Shown here: positions 10,796-21,965 of the stretch, piece after piece
Layout of the letters: each line of letters begins with the position of its first letter
Numbering within the stretch: the first letter of the stretch is position 1
NCBI GenBank assembly: GCA_030704615.1
Contig: CM060732.1
Location: 80,377,171 to 80,437,170, forward strand
Source of the DNA: Takakia lepidozioides
Lineage: Eukaryota; Streptophyta; Takakiopsida; Takakiales; Takakiaceae
Reading direction: 5' to 3'
Length of the DNA stretch: 60,000 nucleotides
The notes under the pieces: generated by a model
The model's input: the letters and a program-made list of their open reading frames with translations, nothing else
Told to the model about the DNA's origin: nothing
The model's database searches: none
Position numbers and translations under genes: made by a program

Positions 10796-12235
10796 GTTCC
10801 AACCCGGTGAAGGTGTTCACGGACAATATCACGGTGAAGTATTTTGCCACACAGCCTAAGTTGTCCACAAAACAACTTAGGTGGCAAGACACTTTGGCAG
10901 TGTTCGACATGGATATCCAGTACAAACCGGGACGAGACAATGTGGTGGCCGATGTTTTAAGTAGAAAGCAGCAGCTTATGTTGGTGTACAGGGGCGAGAC
11001 GGCGTTCCAAAAGAAGATCCGGAAGGCTTACCGGAAGGATGAGATGGCGAAGTCCGTGATGCGGGACTTGAGGATGGGAGTTAAATCGCACTTCCACTTG
11101 CACAATGACTCCTCCAATACAAGCAAAAGCGCCTCTACGTGCCGAAGGGAGGGATCAGAGATAGTCTCTTGAGGAAATGCCACGATGACCCACTTGCGGG
11201 CCACGGCGGAGCCAAGCGCACCGCGGCACTCTTGAAGAAAGAGTATTTCTGGCCCAAACTGAGGGAGGAGGCCGATGAGTATGTCAAGACATGCACCACA
11301 TGCCAACAAAACCGGAGCGAGTACAAAAAGCAAGCGAGGCTGTTACAACCCTTGTCGATTCCAGAGGGGTCTTGGGAAAGTGTCTCGATGGATTTCATGA
11401 CTGCTATGCTGCTGTCAAAAGGATTCGATGCAATCATGGTGGTGGTGGATAGGTTCAGTAAAATAGGTCATTTCATCCCCACCAAGGAGACGGCAACGGC
11501 GCAAGAGACGTGACGACTTTACTTCGCCCATGTCTTCAAGCATCATGGACTCCTGAAGGATATTGTCTCGGACCGCGATCCAAAGTTTACAAGTAAATTT
11601 TGGAGGTCACTTTGGAAGAAGATGGGGATGAGACTCAAGATGAGTATGGCCTTCCGACCTACAATAGACGGCCAAACGGAAAGAGTGAATTCCGTGGTGA
11701 AGCAGATCTTGCGGAATTATGTGTCAGCAGACCAATCAGACTGGGTGGAGCACTTGGATACGGCAGAGTTCTGTTATAATAACACAAAACACTCCGCAAC
11801 GGGAGTTTCCCCTTTCGTATTGGTCTATGGAAAAACACCTTTGGTGCCGACAAGTTGGGCCGCCCAGGATGTTGAGGAACCGGCAGTAGCAGCTGTGCTG
11901 GAAGAACGCGAACGTTTGTTGAAGCTCGCAAAGTATAACATTGCCAAAGCTAGGAAACGGTATGAACGGTAGGCGAATCGGAAGCGGAGGGAAGTTAAGT
12001 TTGAGGCAGGCACGGAGGTCTGGTTGAACATCAAGAATTTTCGACTACCTACGGAAGTGAGTCCGAAGTTCGTACCTCCATATGCGGGGCCCTTTCGCAT
12101 CCGGAAGGTTATGAATGAGGATGTGTACGAATTGGGCAAATAGCAAGGTGCATCCGGTATTCCACGTCTCCCTTTTGAAGCCTTACTTCAAAGATGAAGC
12201 GCGTCCGAATCGGCATCAAGTGTTGCGTACATAGT
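10796..12235 (+). pseudogene. Copy B RNase H-integrase segment, inverted in place
   Basis: It matches copy A from about 7317 to 8757 in the plus direction, while the copy B pieces on both sides are minus. The break falls between adjacent bases of the ancestral element (7316/7317 of copy A), so a single inversion explains it. RNase H end (VKYFATQPKLS), integrase zinc domain (TCTTCQQNR) and most of the core are readable, with an in-frame stop near 11510 and another near 11971. Confidence 0.85.
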
Positions 12236-13371
12236 GGCACCAAAACTCAAGACAATGCACCACCGCCTTCATTTATTTCTCGTGTGTAGGCCACCTTCGC
12301 TCCACTTCATTCAGTTTCTTACTTTCGTAAGTCACTGGACGTCTGTCCTGCATGAGTACACCCCCAATTGCAAAGTCTGACGCATCTGTATGGATCTCAA
12401 ATGGACGGTCGAACTCCGGGATTTTCAGGACCGGAGCTTCCGCCATCCGCGCGTCAATTCGGCAAAAGCTTGGTCACAAAAGGTGTTCCATACCCATACC
12501 TTGGACTTACACAGAAGGTCCGACAGTGGCCTTGTAATCTTGGCAAAATTTCTCACATACTTTCGGTAATAGGAGGCGAGTCCTAGGAAGGATCGCACTC
12601 CTGGGACCGAAGTCGGAGGCTCCTAGTCCAAGATCGCCCTCACCTTTCTGTCATCCATTGTGATCCCATCTTGTGTAATCACATGCCCTAGGAACTCCAC
12701 TTTTGTGATCCCGAATTCGCACTTTGAAGCTTTGGTATACAGCTTCCATTCCCGCAATTTCTGGAACACCTTTTTGAGGTGCTCCAAGTGCTCTTCCTTT
12801 GTTTTCGAGTACACCAAGATGTCGTCGATGTACATGATCACAAAGTCATTTAACCACTCCTGGAAAAGGCTGTTCATTAACGTGCTAAAGGTCGCGGGTG
12901 CGTTGGTGAGCCCAAAAAACATCACCAAGAACTCATATGAACCATATCTTGTCCTGCACGCGGTCTTCTCTTCATCTCCTTCTGCCACTTGGATTTGATG
13001 GTAGCCGGAGCGCAAACCGATCTGGCTGAAATACTTTGCTCCTGCCAACCGATCGAAGAGGTCATCGATCATTGGCAAATAGTACCGGTTTTTTATAATC
13101 ACCTTATTTAGAGCCCTGTAATCGACACACATTCGCAGCGTCCCATCCTTCTTGTCTGCGAATAGCACCGGGGCTCCGTAAGGTGACTTACTCGGCCGGA
13201 TGTACCCCTTTGACATTAGATCCTTGAGCTGAGCCTTCAGCTCGACCAACTCTTTATGGCTCAACCGGTAGGGCGTCTTGGCAGGCGGCTCCGATCCCGG
13301 TATCACCTCAATCTTGTGGTCAACTCCTCTTCGCGGTGGCAAGCCGCTTGGTAAATCCTCCGAGCCACTGC
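12236..13371 (-). pseudogene. Copy B reverse transcriptase and start of RNase H
   Basis: An open frame of 239 codons (13342-12623) runs from the RT N-terminus through [15 protein letters not shown] and the catalytic [10 protein letters not shown] to the connection. The RNase H start follows in pieces down to 12236. The fusion to the LTR remnant at 13372 removed everything upstream. Confidence 0.88.
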
Positions 13372-13436
13372 CCCCAACACAGGGGCAGCCCCTTTTGTGT
13401 CCCGACCCTCTGCCCTCAAGGCGAAGGGCCGCGACA
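13372..13436 (-). repeat. Copy B 5' LTR remnant
   Basis: On the minus strand it begins with the exact LTR tip TGTCGCGGCCCTT and is then cut after about 65 bases. It abuts the target duplication CAAAC at 13437-13441. Confidence 0.85.
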
Positions 13437-13441
13437 CAAAC

Positions 13442-14579
13442 CGAGTCGAAGGCGGAGCGCAGTAGTGAAAGTAGAGGATGAGAGGCGAAAAGGTGAGATA
13501 GTGGGTCGTGCTGCCAACCATGCCCCTGCTCCGGGTCGGGCTCGATGCAACTCAGAGGCCTTGAGCAACCAACTGCTTAAATGGTGGTAGACATGTTCGC
13601 GTCGGTGCCGGAAGAAGATCTCGTGCAAAGCGGAGATGCTACTGGAAGGTTAAAATGCCACTGTCGACATGTGCAACGGCGTCCATAAAAATGGGACGAT
13701 GGTCACAGAGAAATCGTGAAGTGAGGGCTGGCGCCACCAACGCCCAACTGCCGAAGAAAGCTGACGGGGCAGTAGTGACAGTGGACAAAAGACCCACACC
13801 ACCGGAAGAGACGGGGTAGGGTGGCTTGCTGTCGTGGCAAAAGTCCCTGAGCACCCTCCAGAGCTCCTAATCCTAACAATCTCCCGAAGATAGTCATCAT
13901 GGTAGTATCAAACCCAGATAAGAGGTGTAGGAAATCTGGGCTGGGTGGAACAGTGCGCAAGAGATATGAGGGACGCTGAAGGAAATATTTGGTCAAGATT
14001 CCATATGCTACCTGTACATCTCCGAACCTAGGAAAGATAAGGACGTTGTGAACTGGGTGGTGCCAAAAGGGACTCCCAGGATTCTGATGCCATTGGGCGT
14101 AGCAATGAAGTGAGCAGGGAAGACAAAATCTGCAGAGAGACCGGACGGAGACTACACCGCACATTTGCGAGGTTGCACTGAAAGGCCCACGGCAGAGAGT
14201 TGGGTGACAAAATGATGGTAGGCTGAAAGTACCTGTGAGGCAGGGCCTACAATGTGTGTGTCGTCTGCCACCGACGAAAAAAGACAAGATGAATGTACTT
14301 GTGCAGAAGCCGTGAGGGTGCGGACGTGAGCCATGACAAATAAAGGTCCTCCTAAAGGGTCGCCTTGGCGGGTCCCAACCTCGGAATGAATGATGGAGCA
14401 TTCACCTAGGCGAGAATGATGACTGTAGTATAGGGGAGTGGTGGATGCATAGAATAATCGAACAAACAGAATGAGCTGGTGGAAATCTCCTCCGGCGTAA
14501 CGGAGCTCCTGAAAGATAGTCGCTCATGACACAGTGTTGAAAGCATTGGTGACGTCGACCTGGAGAACCACCCAATCCG
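13442..14579 (-). mobile_element. LINE-A, 5' portion (reverse transcriptase)
   Basis: Minus-strand RT in broken frames: VDVTNAFNTVS near 14540, QGDPLGGPLF near 14360, ADDT near 14270 and the downstream thumb region to 13500, ending with the AGAWLAARP block near the gypsy insertion. It continues at 2654. Confidence 0.8.
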
Positions 14580-15007
14580 GATGATGACCATACCCAAAGA
14601 AATTTGTCGAGGCACTTGCCACCGCCCTCTGCTTCTGCTCAAACGACAATTCAAACAAGAGGTGGGCCTGTGCACGCACTCGGTCCAGCACAGATAGAGG
14701 CACACTGTGGTTCATCACCTGGAAGAAACCCCACTCACTACATGCCGCAACCATCTCTCTGACAACTCTCTCAGTTGCCTCGTCCTCAGTGAAAACCCCT
14801 GATAGATCAATGATCGATATCTCTTCGTAACCGTCAAAATCGTCATGGGCGGCTTTGTTGGGGCGTTGTTCTTCAGGTGTCACATACTCGGCACTCGGAC
14901 AGATTTTTACCTTTCAGAAGGCCTGAATTGACAAGCGCTTCATGAAAGAAGGTGGGAGTAGCATGCAGCACGGAGGAAGGACTGGTGGGTGGGAGCTGAG
15001 CTTCCAT
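14580..15007 (-). pseudogene. 2-oxoglutarate/Fe(II) dioxygenase pseudogene, 5' part (start of exon 1)
   Basis: On the minus strand it starts with ATG at 15007 (MEAQLPPTS); an in-frame ATG at 15055 is a less likely start. It has the DIOX_N domain: ISIIDLSGVF, then CSEWGFFQVMNHSV, then FFGYGHH, where the LINE is inserted. Near 14914 the run AAAAA appears to hold one base too many: upstream residues end KGKN in one frame and YVTPEEQRP continues in the next. The rest of the gene is at 667-1756. The LINE, the frame shift and the 7-bp duplication make this a clear pseudogene. Confidence 0.88.
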
Positions 15008-15055
15008 CAGATCAGCCAATTTACGATCAGTAGGGAACACACACAGTATCCACAA

Positions 15056-16052
15056 GAGTTCAGATCTGCGATGCGTTTGCAGCTGCAGCTCGTGAAGCGA
15101 TTTTTTCTACACAGGGAAGATATTTCTCTTTCCTCTACCGGCTCTTGGGTACATGGGGATTGCAGCACTTAGAGCAGGCTAGGCTAGATGGGGAGGATCT
15201 CAGATCTGTCACAGAGGATGTCAGTTCCAAATCCAGTCACACAATTAATACCTAGAAGCATCGTCACCTTCACATCCAAACTGCACACTACATCCAGGGA
15301 CACCGTTTAAATTCCGCATACTTAAGTGGGCCTGAATCGCTCCCAGGTTTCCTTTGAAAAAAAAAAAACTCTGGACAAGAAGACCGAGGCCTGCTCATCA
15401 AATCTTGCAGACCGATTGAACCCACGTGTACATCACGAGATACGAACTTCTGCTAGTTGTCGACCCAAGCGTAACAGAAAACTTGATTGGTACGACCCCA
15501 TGTTCCCGATAGCTATTGTGTATATTCCTGTCTACAGGTACTACTATATATAAACCCTTTTCTCCAAAAGTTAGAGTTGGGAAATTTTGTACTCTGTTTT
15601 GGTGGGCATTTGTAGTTTGAGTTCAGTTTGTGGTCGGTGGGGGATTAGCAGATGAAGGAGCTTCTTGGCACCCACAATCGTACAGCAGAATGGCTGTGTA
15701 AGATGTTCCTGGCCCTGTCTCTGGTGGGTGAGGATTGCTAGTGAGGAATCTGCGTTTCGTCGATGGATGTTTGGGGTCAGTGTTTTTTGGTGTGATGATG
15801 ACAGTGGCATAATGGAAACAAATTTTGCGGAGGTTGGTAGATCCGTCAATGTTTGCGCAGGCATTAGTGCTGGACTTTTACTTTGATGAAACTGTGGAGG
15901 GTTTGGGTGGATCAGCAAATCTTTGCGATTGAGCTGATGTGGAAATGATATCGCCTACATTCAAAGGTTTTCTCAAGAAAATCAGTGAATGTCGGACGGA
16001 AAGAATGAGTGAATGCAATGGTGTAATCAAAACGACGTATTGGTGCTTGCAG
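15056..16052. other. Intergenic stretch, probably including the unseen first exon of phosphomevalonate kinase
   Basis: No domain can be read. The first visible kinase exon begins in phase 2 at 16053, so a short first exon with the ATG should lie upstream, but I could not pick it out. Confidence 0.4.
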
Positions 16053-19000
16053 GGTGGTGTCAGCTCCTGGGAAAGTGTCGATAACCGGGGCTTATTTGGT
16101 GCTTGAGAAGCCACATGCAGGCCTAGTGCTGTCCATGTCTGCACGTTTCTTCGCAATTGTGAAGCCCATCCATGCTGCTCCAGCACCTGACAGCTGGTCG
16201 TGGGTATGATCTTTTGCTGCTGATCATCTGTTCCTTCATCCCCCTGGACAGAAACCTGTGACTGATAGGATCGTTTTAATTTGTGCTAGGAGGTCGACAG
16301 GAATGAACAGTGGTTTGAACAGCAATAAAAATGCTCAAGGGGTTATGTGTTGAATTGCATTACCAGGTATTTAGTTTGTGGAAGATCTTGGTTGAGGATT
16401 TGCTGATTCCTGGATTTTGTGTGCAGTCCTGGACAGATGTGAAGGTTGTGTCCCCGCAGCTGCTAATGGAGACAACCTACAAACTGTCTCTCAGAGATTT
16501 TTGTCTCCGAAAGGTTTTTCCTGGCAGGTATGGTAATTTAGTGAAAATATACCCTCTTTGCTGTAAGAGAATGCACATAATGAACTTATGTGAGAGATAA
16601 TGTCACTTGCTAGGCTTGTCTTTGTGTCCATCAACTGGGTGCCCTATCTGTCTTGGACTTCTTGAATGGAGTGAGAGGTCCACTGAATCTTTTCATTGCT
16701 TACGAAGAGGGCTCTTTGTCAAATGGGCATTGCATCCGAAATTGTGAAAATAACGTCACCATCATGCCCTCAATCTAGCATGTGGGTCCCGTTTTGCTAG
16801 CCCGGTTAGTGACTGCAGAGTAGGTCTACTCTGGCACCTGGCACATTTGTGTCCTCACGGAGGGGAAGTGGGTTTCCCCTACTTTCTACTCCTGACAATC
16901 TGGCTGAGGTACCAGAAACATCAATGATCCTACTCAAAGTGAGCTTTTCACTTTATGCATTGCTTCATGGTATCAAAATCCTTAACTGATTATATTGTTT
17001 GGCCCTGATACGTAAGCTACTTATAGCAGCTAGCAGGCTGATCATGGTTCTTACCAGGTTTTTCACAATTTCCTTTCTTGAACAGATTCGCTTCATTCCA
17101 GCATAGTATATGCTCAAACTACTAGTCCCTTGATGTGTGTAAATTGATAACATCTGAGCCTTCTCCAGAAGATTGAGTAATGAACAGTATGTTCCACAGT
17201 ATATTGAGGATCCATTAGTGCCAGCATTCTTGGACAAGTATGTATCCATAGGTTCTTCAAGAGATAAGCAAAACTGAACTTCGTGCATATGAAAAGGCAG
17301 AATGCAATGCTCTGCTTTGAATGGTGCAGGAGATTTCTCGTAGGGAGAGAGAAAATGAAAGGTGAAGAAACGCGTCGTTCTGGCGACTGTGCAGTGATAG
17401 TGGCAATCTTTTTGTGGAGCAAGCAGTGCAACTGGCTGTGGCGGCATCCAAAGCTGTGCTTCAAGATGCTAAGAGTGACTGCCGTGATTCATTGTTGAAG
17501 CTGCTTCTCCAAGGTTGGTCTTTTCTGCAGTTGAGTTTCATGCCTTCATCCCTTTGAATGGGCTCAATTGGATAATTAGGAGAGGCTCTTCCCCACTCTT
17601 TGTCCCTCCTTTGAAGCTGCATTTTATTTGTGAATCTGCGTTCTTGTATGTTGCTGTCTAGGGGTCTGCACTTGCGACGTCAGATGTTGCACATGGGCAC
17701 TGTTTGTTCTGAGAAAAGGCTGTTGCTGCAGGTTTGGAGATTACAATTTTAGGGAGCAATGACTTCTACTCCTTCCGAAAGCTGGTAAAATATTTGTGAT
17801 GTTGTTCACTCGTTACCATTCACTGAAGCTTTTTGAGTCTCAGTTATTTTCTCATTCAACAGTCATCTCGTTCCCCGTTGCCTTTAGCCAGTTGCCTTGT
17901 TGTTCCGTCTAGATGTACTTCACTCCAATTTGTTCTGCTATGAGGTATGTTAGGAACATCGCCTGCTTGAGGTTTGACTTAGGCAGGATATGTGGAATCC
18001 CACAGCAGGCCTTATGTTTGATCACCCTGAGAAATCTCCTGAGCAGTAAGGAACACCAGAACTTATAGAAGAAGGCTTGAAGATGTTTGATGTCCTGGTT
18101 AATAGTGGAAGAGCTTATTGGCTGTGGTTTCTTTGCATGCAGCTGGAAGCAAGAGGACTTCCTTTACTTAAGTCCAGCTTATCAGCTCTTCCTGCATTTT
18201 CACCTATTACAAGTAACCTCCAACCCGTTAGTGAGAATGAAGGCATGAACCAGCAGAAAGTACAATAGCTTTACCTGAAGTTGCCAAGACCGGCTTGGGA
18301 TCATCAGCAGCCATGACTACAGCAGTGGTTGCAAGCATTCTCCAGTATCTAGGGAGTGCAAAGCTTCCAATGCAAGGTAGTGGTTTGGGTACTGGGGAAT
18401 TGGAGGCAGATCTGGATCTTGTGCACAAGATCGCGCAAGCAGCACACTGTGCAGCACAAGGCAAGATTGGCAGTGGTTTTGATGTAAGCACAGCTGTATA
18501 TGGCAGCCAACGCTATGTTCGATTCTCTCCCTTGGTGCTCTCACCTGCTCAGGTCTCTCCTCACTCTGTGGAGGTTATAAAGTTTCTTTTTGGTGTGTCA
18601 TGTAGGCATTGTTTACCCTGCATTCCCACAGAATTGACCCGGTACCACCTGCAACCTACAATATGGTTGCCAAATTAGAACTAGTGGGAAACAATTCAGG
18701 AGCAGACAAGTAGCTGCATGCCACAGGAGGAATCATATCATCACATTTTAGTCTGCAAAGCCAAGCAAAAAGTAGTTGCTCGTGAGTGTGATCTCTTCTC
18801 ATGGATATGTCTGCTTGCAAGTTTGGATTTATCTGATGTGTTTGGCAAATGATATGGAAGGGATTTGATGTAGAATCTCTACTTCTAAAGAGGGGAGGGA
18901 TTGAAGTCGTCTGGCTTTCAGATTGATCCTTTGCTGGGGTGTAATTGTAAAGCAACATTCCCACCCAATGGACCATGTGGTATGCAGGTGGGCAGCAGAC

Positions 19001-20085
19001 TCTTAACCACTTTTGACGTGGTTAAGCAAGAATTGGCTGAAAACTGGGACAATGAGAGGTTGATGTATGCACTTCCTCCCTTGCTTGTCTTGGTAAGTTT
19101 GCCTTGAGATCACTGACTGCACTCGTGCTACCTGCAAGTAGGCAATTCAAGATTACCGACTGCTATAAGTGAGTGTCTTGGACATGCAAGGACTTGCATG
19201 CATCTAGGGCGCCCTATCATGCTGAGTTTGGTCAGCAAGCTGAATGGAAAATGATTCAGTTTAGAGAAGAATTATAGTTCTATGACATAGGTGATGCAGA
19301 TTGCACTTTAGTTTTCCTAGCTGTTTGGGATCAAAGAATAGAGACAGGAGCGAGCATGTAGTGTGAAGTTCAAGGACCATTATATTCCTAGGTATAAGTG
19401 ACCCAGCAATGTTCATGTTGTTTGCTGCAGGTTGTAGGAGAGCCAGGCTATGGAGGCTCACACACTCCATCCATGGTTGGGGCAGTGCGGGCATGGCGCA
19501 AGCGAGACTCTGACAATGCAAAACCTGTGTGGGCTGCCTTGGCTAAAGCTAACAATGCTGTGGAGACGGGGCTCCTGCACCTTAAGGAAGTGGCCCAATC
19601 AAGAAAAGTTTATGACAGTGTTTTGGAATCTTGTAGCACTTGCCCAGCTGACAAGGTACACACTCTGAAATTGTTCAGAGTTTTAACACACTAGACTGCC
19701 TCAAGCAAATGAACCTGTCTACGGTACATTTATTACTGTCTTAGTTTGTCTTATGTCATCTCCCCACATTATACTTTTGCATACGATTGACGAGCTTGCA
19801 ATAGCATGACTAGCTGCATCACCTGTTCTTCATCTAATAGCCTTGAGGCTTCTGGAGGTGTGCTTGTAATTTACTTCGATGTCCCTTGGTTCATACTGAA
19901 ACACTTCTATGAATTTTTTACTGTTCACTGAGCTTGTCTGTCGGGTCTTTGGCGTCTAGTGGATGGAGTTGTACGGGGACAATCCAGAGAAGCTGGAGGT
20001 AGTGGAAGCTCTGCTGGAGACCAGGCGGGCCTTTCTAGATGTCCGGTCACTCCTGCAGCATGTTGGAGAAGCAGCTGGTGTACCT
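16053..20085 (+). pseudogene. Phosphomevalonate kinase gene, 3' end missing and one frame slip
   Basis: Phosphomevalonate kinase (GHMP family) makes mevalonate diphosphate from mevalonate 5-phosphate in the mevalonate pathway. Eight exons fit GT-AG sites and phase: 16053-16203, 16427-16527, 17395-17513, 17732-17784, 18143-18552, 18988-19092, 19431-19655 and 19960-20085. They give VVSAPGKVSITGAYLVLE, SWTDVKVVSPQL, ITILGSNDFYSFRKL, the ATP-binding KTGLGSSAAMTTAVV, GKIGSGFDVSTAVYGSQRY and GEPGYGGSHTPSMVGAV. The exon 18143-18552 is 410 bases; its two ends are in different frames, so one base is missing, near 18220-18265. After 20085 the family expects a further part with a GVPGAGGFDA block; I do not find it before the next repeats. 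The gene is either truncated or continues beyond an intron I cannot bridge. Confidence 0.82.
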
Positions 20086-20509
20086 GTATGTTTCACCTCT
20101 CTTGTGTACCTGTATGTTCCACCTCTCTGGATGAGTCGTAATCCACTGGCGGAAGTGCCACTTGAAAAAGGCTTAGCTTACAAGTGTTTCTCAGACAATG
20201 AGGTAAACTACACCTATGCAAAATTTGCACCGGTAAAATGCAATGACAATTATCGTCCTCACAAAGGCACTACCAACCCTCCCATGTCTGGGATCTGTCT
20301 TCCCCTGCACTACTTTGCCAGTGTCATCCTCACGTGTAACTATTCACAACATACAGTTCAGGAAGCAACCACAATGAGCTGTCCAAAGCACACAGAATTA
20401 GAGGGTGAACACAGGCAGGGGTGATGCACACGGCCTCAACATCAAATCCCAAATCAACCATCCACCCCAAGAGTGGGTCCTCAATCACAGTTTGCACTTA
20501 CCCACCCTT
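20086..20509. other. No recognisable gene after the kinase exons
   Basis: The GTATGT donor at 20086 opens a presumed intron. An open frame continues for about 110 codons but does not resemble the kinase C-terminus, so I treat it as chance. Confidence 0.4.
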
Positions 20510-20775
20510 AGTCATCCATGATGGCCTCTCCCATGTCACAGACTGGAAACAAGTTCAGAGAGGGTCAGTGCTTCAGGCTCAGCCTCGAGATTTTGAAAGA
20601 TTGTGAACAGAGGTGCAGCGACTATATTCTTGATGGTCCTGCCAAGGGTTGCTCTCTGATGAGAATACCCCGGACATTGTAGCAGAAAATGGATATTGTC
20701 TTCAGGCCACCCTCACATTGGGCATTGACAATCTCCCTTTCCTCTCTGCATCTTTTTGAGAAAGAGAGTTGGCAC
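20510..20775 (-). mobile_element. Degraded LINE-2 scrap
   Basis: Two blocks resemble the C-terminal part of LINE-2: 20515-20565 matches about 41016-41060, and 20570-20770 matches about 40745-40935 (zinc-finger region). Their order is swapped relative to the intact element, so the scrap is rearranged and old. Confidence 0.65.
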
Positions 20776-20879
20776 ATAACAGGTAGCTATATATACTATT
20801 TTGTGTCAAATTGTTGTACAAGGAAGGACAAGCTCATGTGAAATGTGATGGGACATACAGCTTGTTGTTTAGGCGCTGG

Positions 20880-21965
20880 TAAAATGCAGAGAGAACATTC
20901 TGCTACTCAGATGGATCCCACCTGCCAGCTGCAACATGTTTGATAGAAACACATAAGTCGCCGCATCCTGTTCATCCCACGTGAGGATAGATGTTGCCAC
21001 ACGTTCAGCCATCTCCACATTGCCATGGATTCTGCAGACACCAAGCAAGGACTTACACACCACAGCATCTGGATTGATGGCATTGTATTAATCAGATCCA
21101 CTGCCTCATCCAGTTGTCCCGCACGTCCAAGAAGGTCCCCCATGCAGCCGAAGTGCTTTACTGTCAGAGTGACACCATGATCTTGACTCAGGGAATCCCA
21201 GTAGCATCTTCCTTCATCCAGTAGGCCAGTGTGGCTGCATGCAGAGAGAACACATATAAAGGTGATACTGTCCAGCTTCAAACGTTCTTTTGCATTCCTT
21301 CAAATAGTTGCAGGACCTCCCTATGACAACCATGCTGGGCACATCCTGCCATATTGTCAAATACTCCCTTTGCATCCTCAATGCACCCACATTTCAGATA
21401 CATGTCCAGAATGACAATTGGTACAATTCCAGCTTTGATGATGTCACCATGCACCTCTTTGCCCTTTCCCAGGGCTGCTAGGCTTGCACAAGCATTGCAA
21501 ACGCACACAAATGTGATGTTGTTGCGCTTCACCCCTTCCCCCATCATTTGCTCATAGGTCTCCAAGGCCTCCATCCCGCGCCCCGCTGTGCATATCCTGT
21601 AAGCATGGCGTTCCATGACACAGCCATATTGTTGAACACTCCCTCCACATTTGGCATACATGTCCACAAGGGTATTGTTCAGAATCACATCTGGTACAAT
21701 ACCAGCTTTGACGATGCAACCATGGACCTCTTTGCCCTTTTTCAGGGCTACCAGGCTTGCACACGCACTGCAAATGCACACAAACGTTATGTGGTCGGGC
21801 TTCACCCCTTCCCCCATCATTTGCTCATAGGCCTCCAAAGCCTCCATCCCGTGCCCCTGTTGTGCACATCCTGCAAGCATCGCGTTCCACGACATCACAT
21901 CTCGTTCAGCCATAGTGTTGAACACTCCCTCCGCATCCTCAATGCTCCCACATTTGGCATATCTG
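20880..21965 (-). pseudogene. PLS-type PPR pseudogene
   Basis: The minus strand encodes PPR repeats close to those of the PPR gene at 33988-36903: RDVMSWNAMLAGCAQ, DHITFVCICSACASL, VDMYAKCG, then a second set, then LSACSHTGLLDEG and DLLGRAGQLDEA, which lead into the E region. The frame shifts at least twice and a repeat is shortened (VILDMYLKCGC). There is no start and no DYW domain. PLS PPR proteins bind organelle RNA and direct C-to-U editing; this copy is dead. Confidence 0.82.

Larger units (their letters stand above)
2655..13436 (-). mobile_element. Ty3/gypsy chromovirus copy B (minus strand), rearranged and split by copy A
   Basis: The element runs from its 5' tip at 13436 (minus strand TGTCGCGG) to its 3' tip at 2655 (minus strand ending GTGACA). 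The 5' LTR is reduced to about 65 bases (13436-13372) joined directly to the protease-RT border, so most of the LTR, the primer site, gag and protease are gone. The RT part (13342-12623) is open for 239 codons and closely matches copy A. The RNase H to integrase segment (10796-12235) lies in the opposite direction, as an internal inversion. A further piece (10795-10627) lacks about 640 bases relative to copy A. Copy A then interrupts the 3' non-coding part; the remainder (3678-3370) and the 3' LTR follow. It cannot move by itself. Confidence 0.88.
1757..14579 (-). mobile_element. 5'-truncated non-LTR retrotransposon (LINE-A) in the dioxygenase exon, itself split by gypsy elements
   Basis: Own sequence is 14579-13437 and 2654-1757 (about 2.0 kb once the gypsy insert and one 5-bp duplication are removed). 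The element runs on the minus strand. Its 5' end is cut inside reverse transcriptase, just before a VDVTNAFNTVS block. RT continues in broken frames with TRQGDPLGGPLF and the catalytic ADDT, then an AGAWL block split by the gypsy insertion, then a zinc-binding HLLRCPCGG block and a conserved C-terminal domain near 2400-2100. The 3' end has AATAAA 16-21 bases before the end but no poly(A) tail. Three imperfect copies of a GTAGCTTA-type unit lie in the 3' UTR (about 1860-1960). The 5' truncation and 8-bp target duplication are usual for target-primed reverse transcription. The clade was not determined. Confidence 0.85.

Noticed and set aside
20086-20424. Continuation of the phosphomevalonate kinase frame past 20085
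   Set aside because: It lacks the expected GVPGAGG block and begins with a good GTATGT donor.
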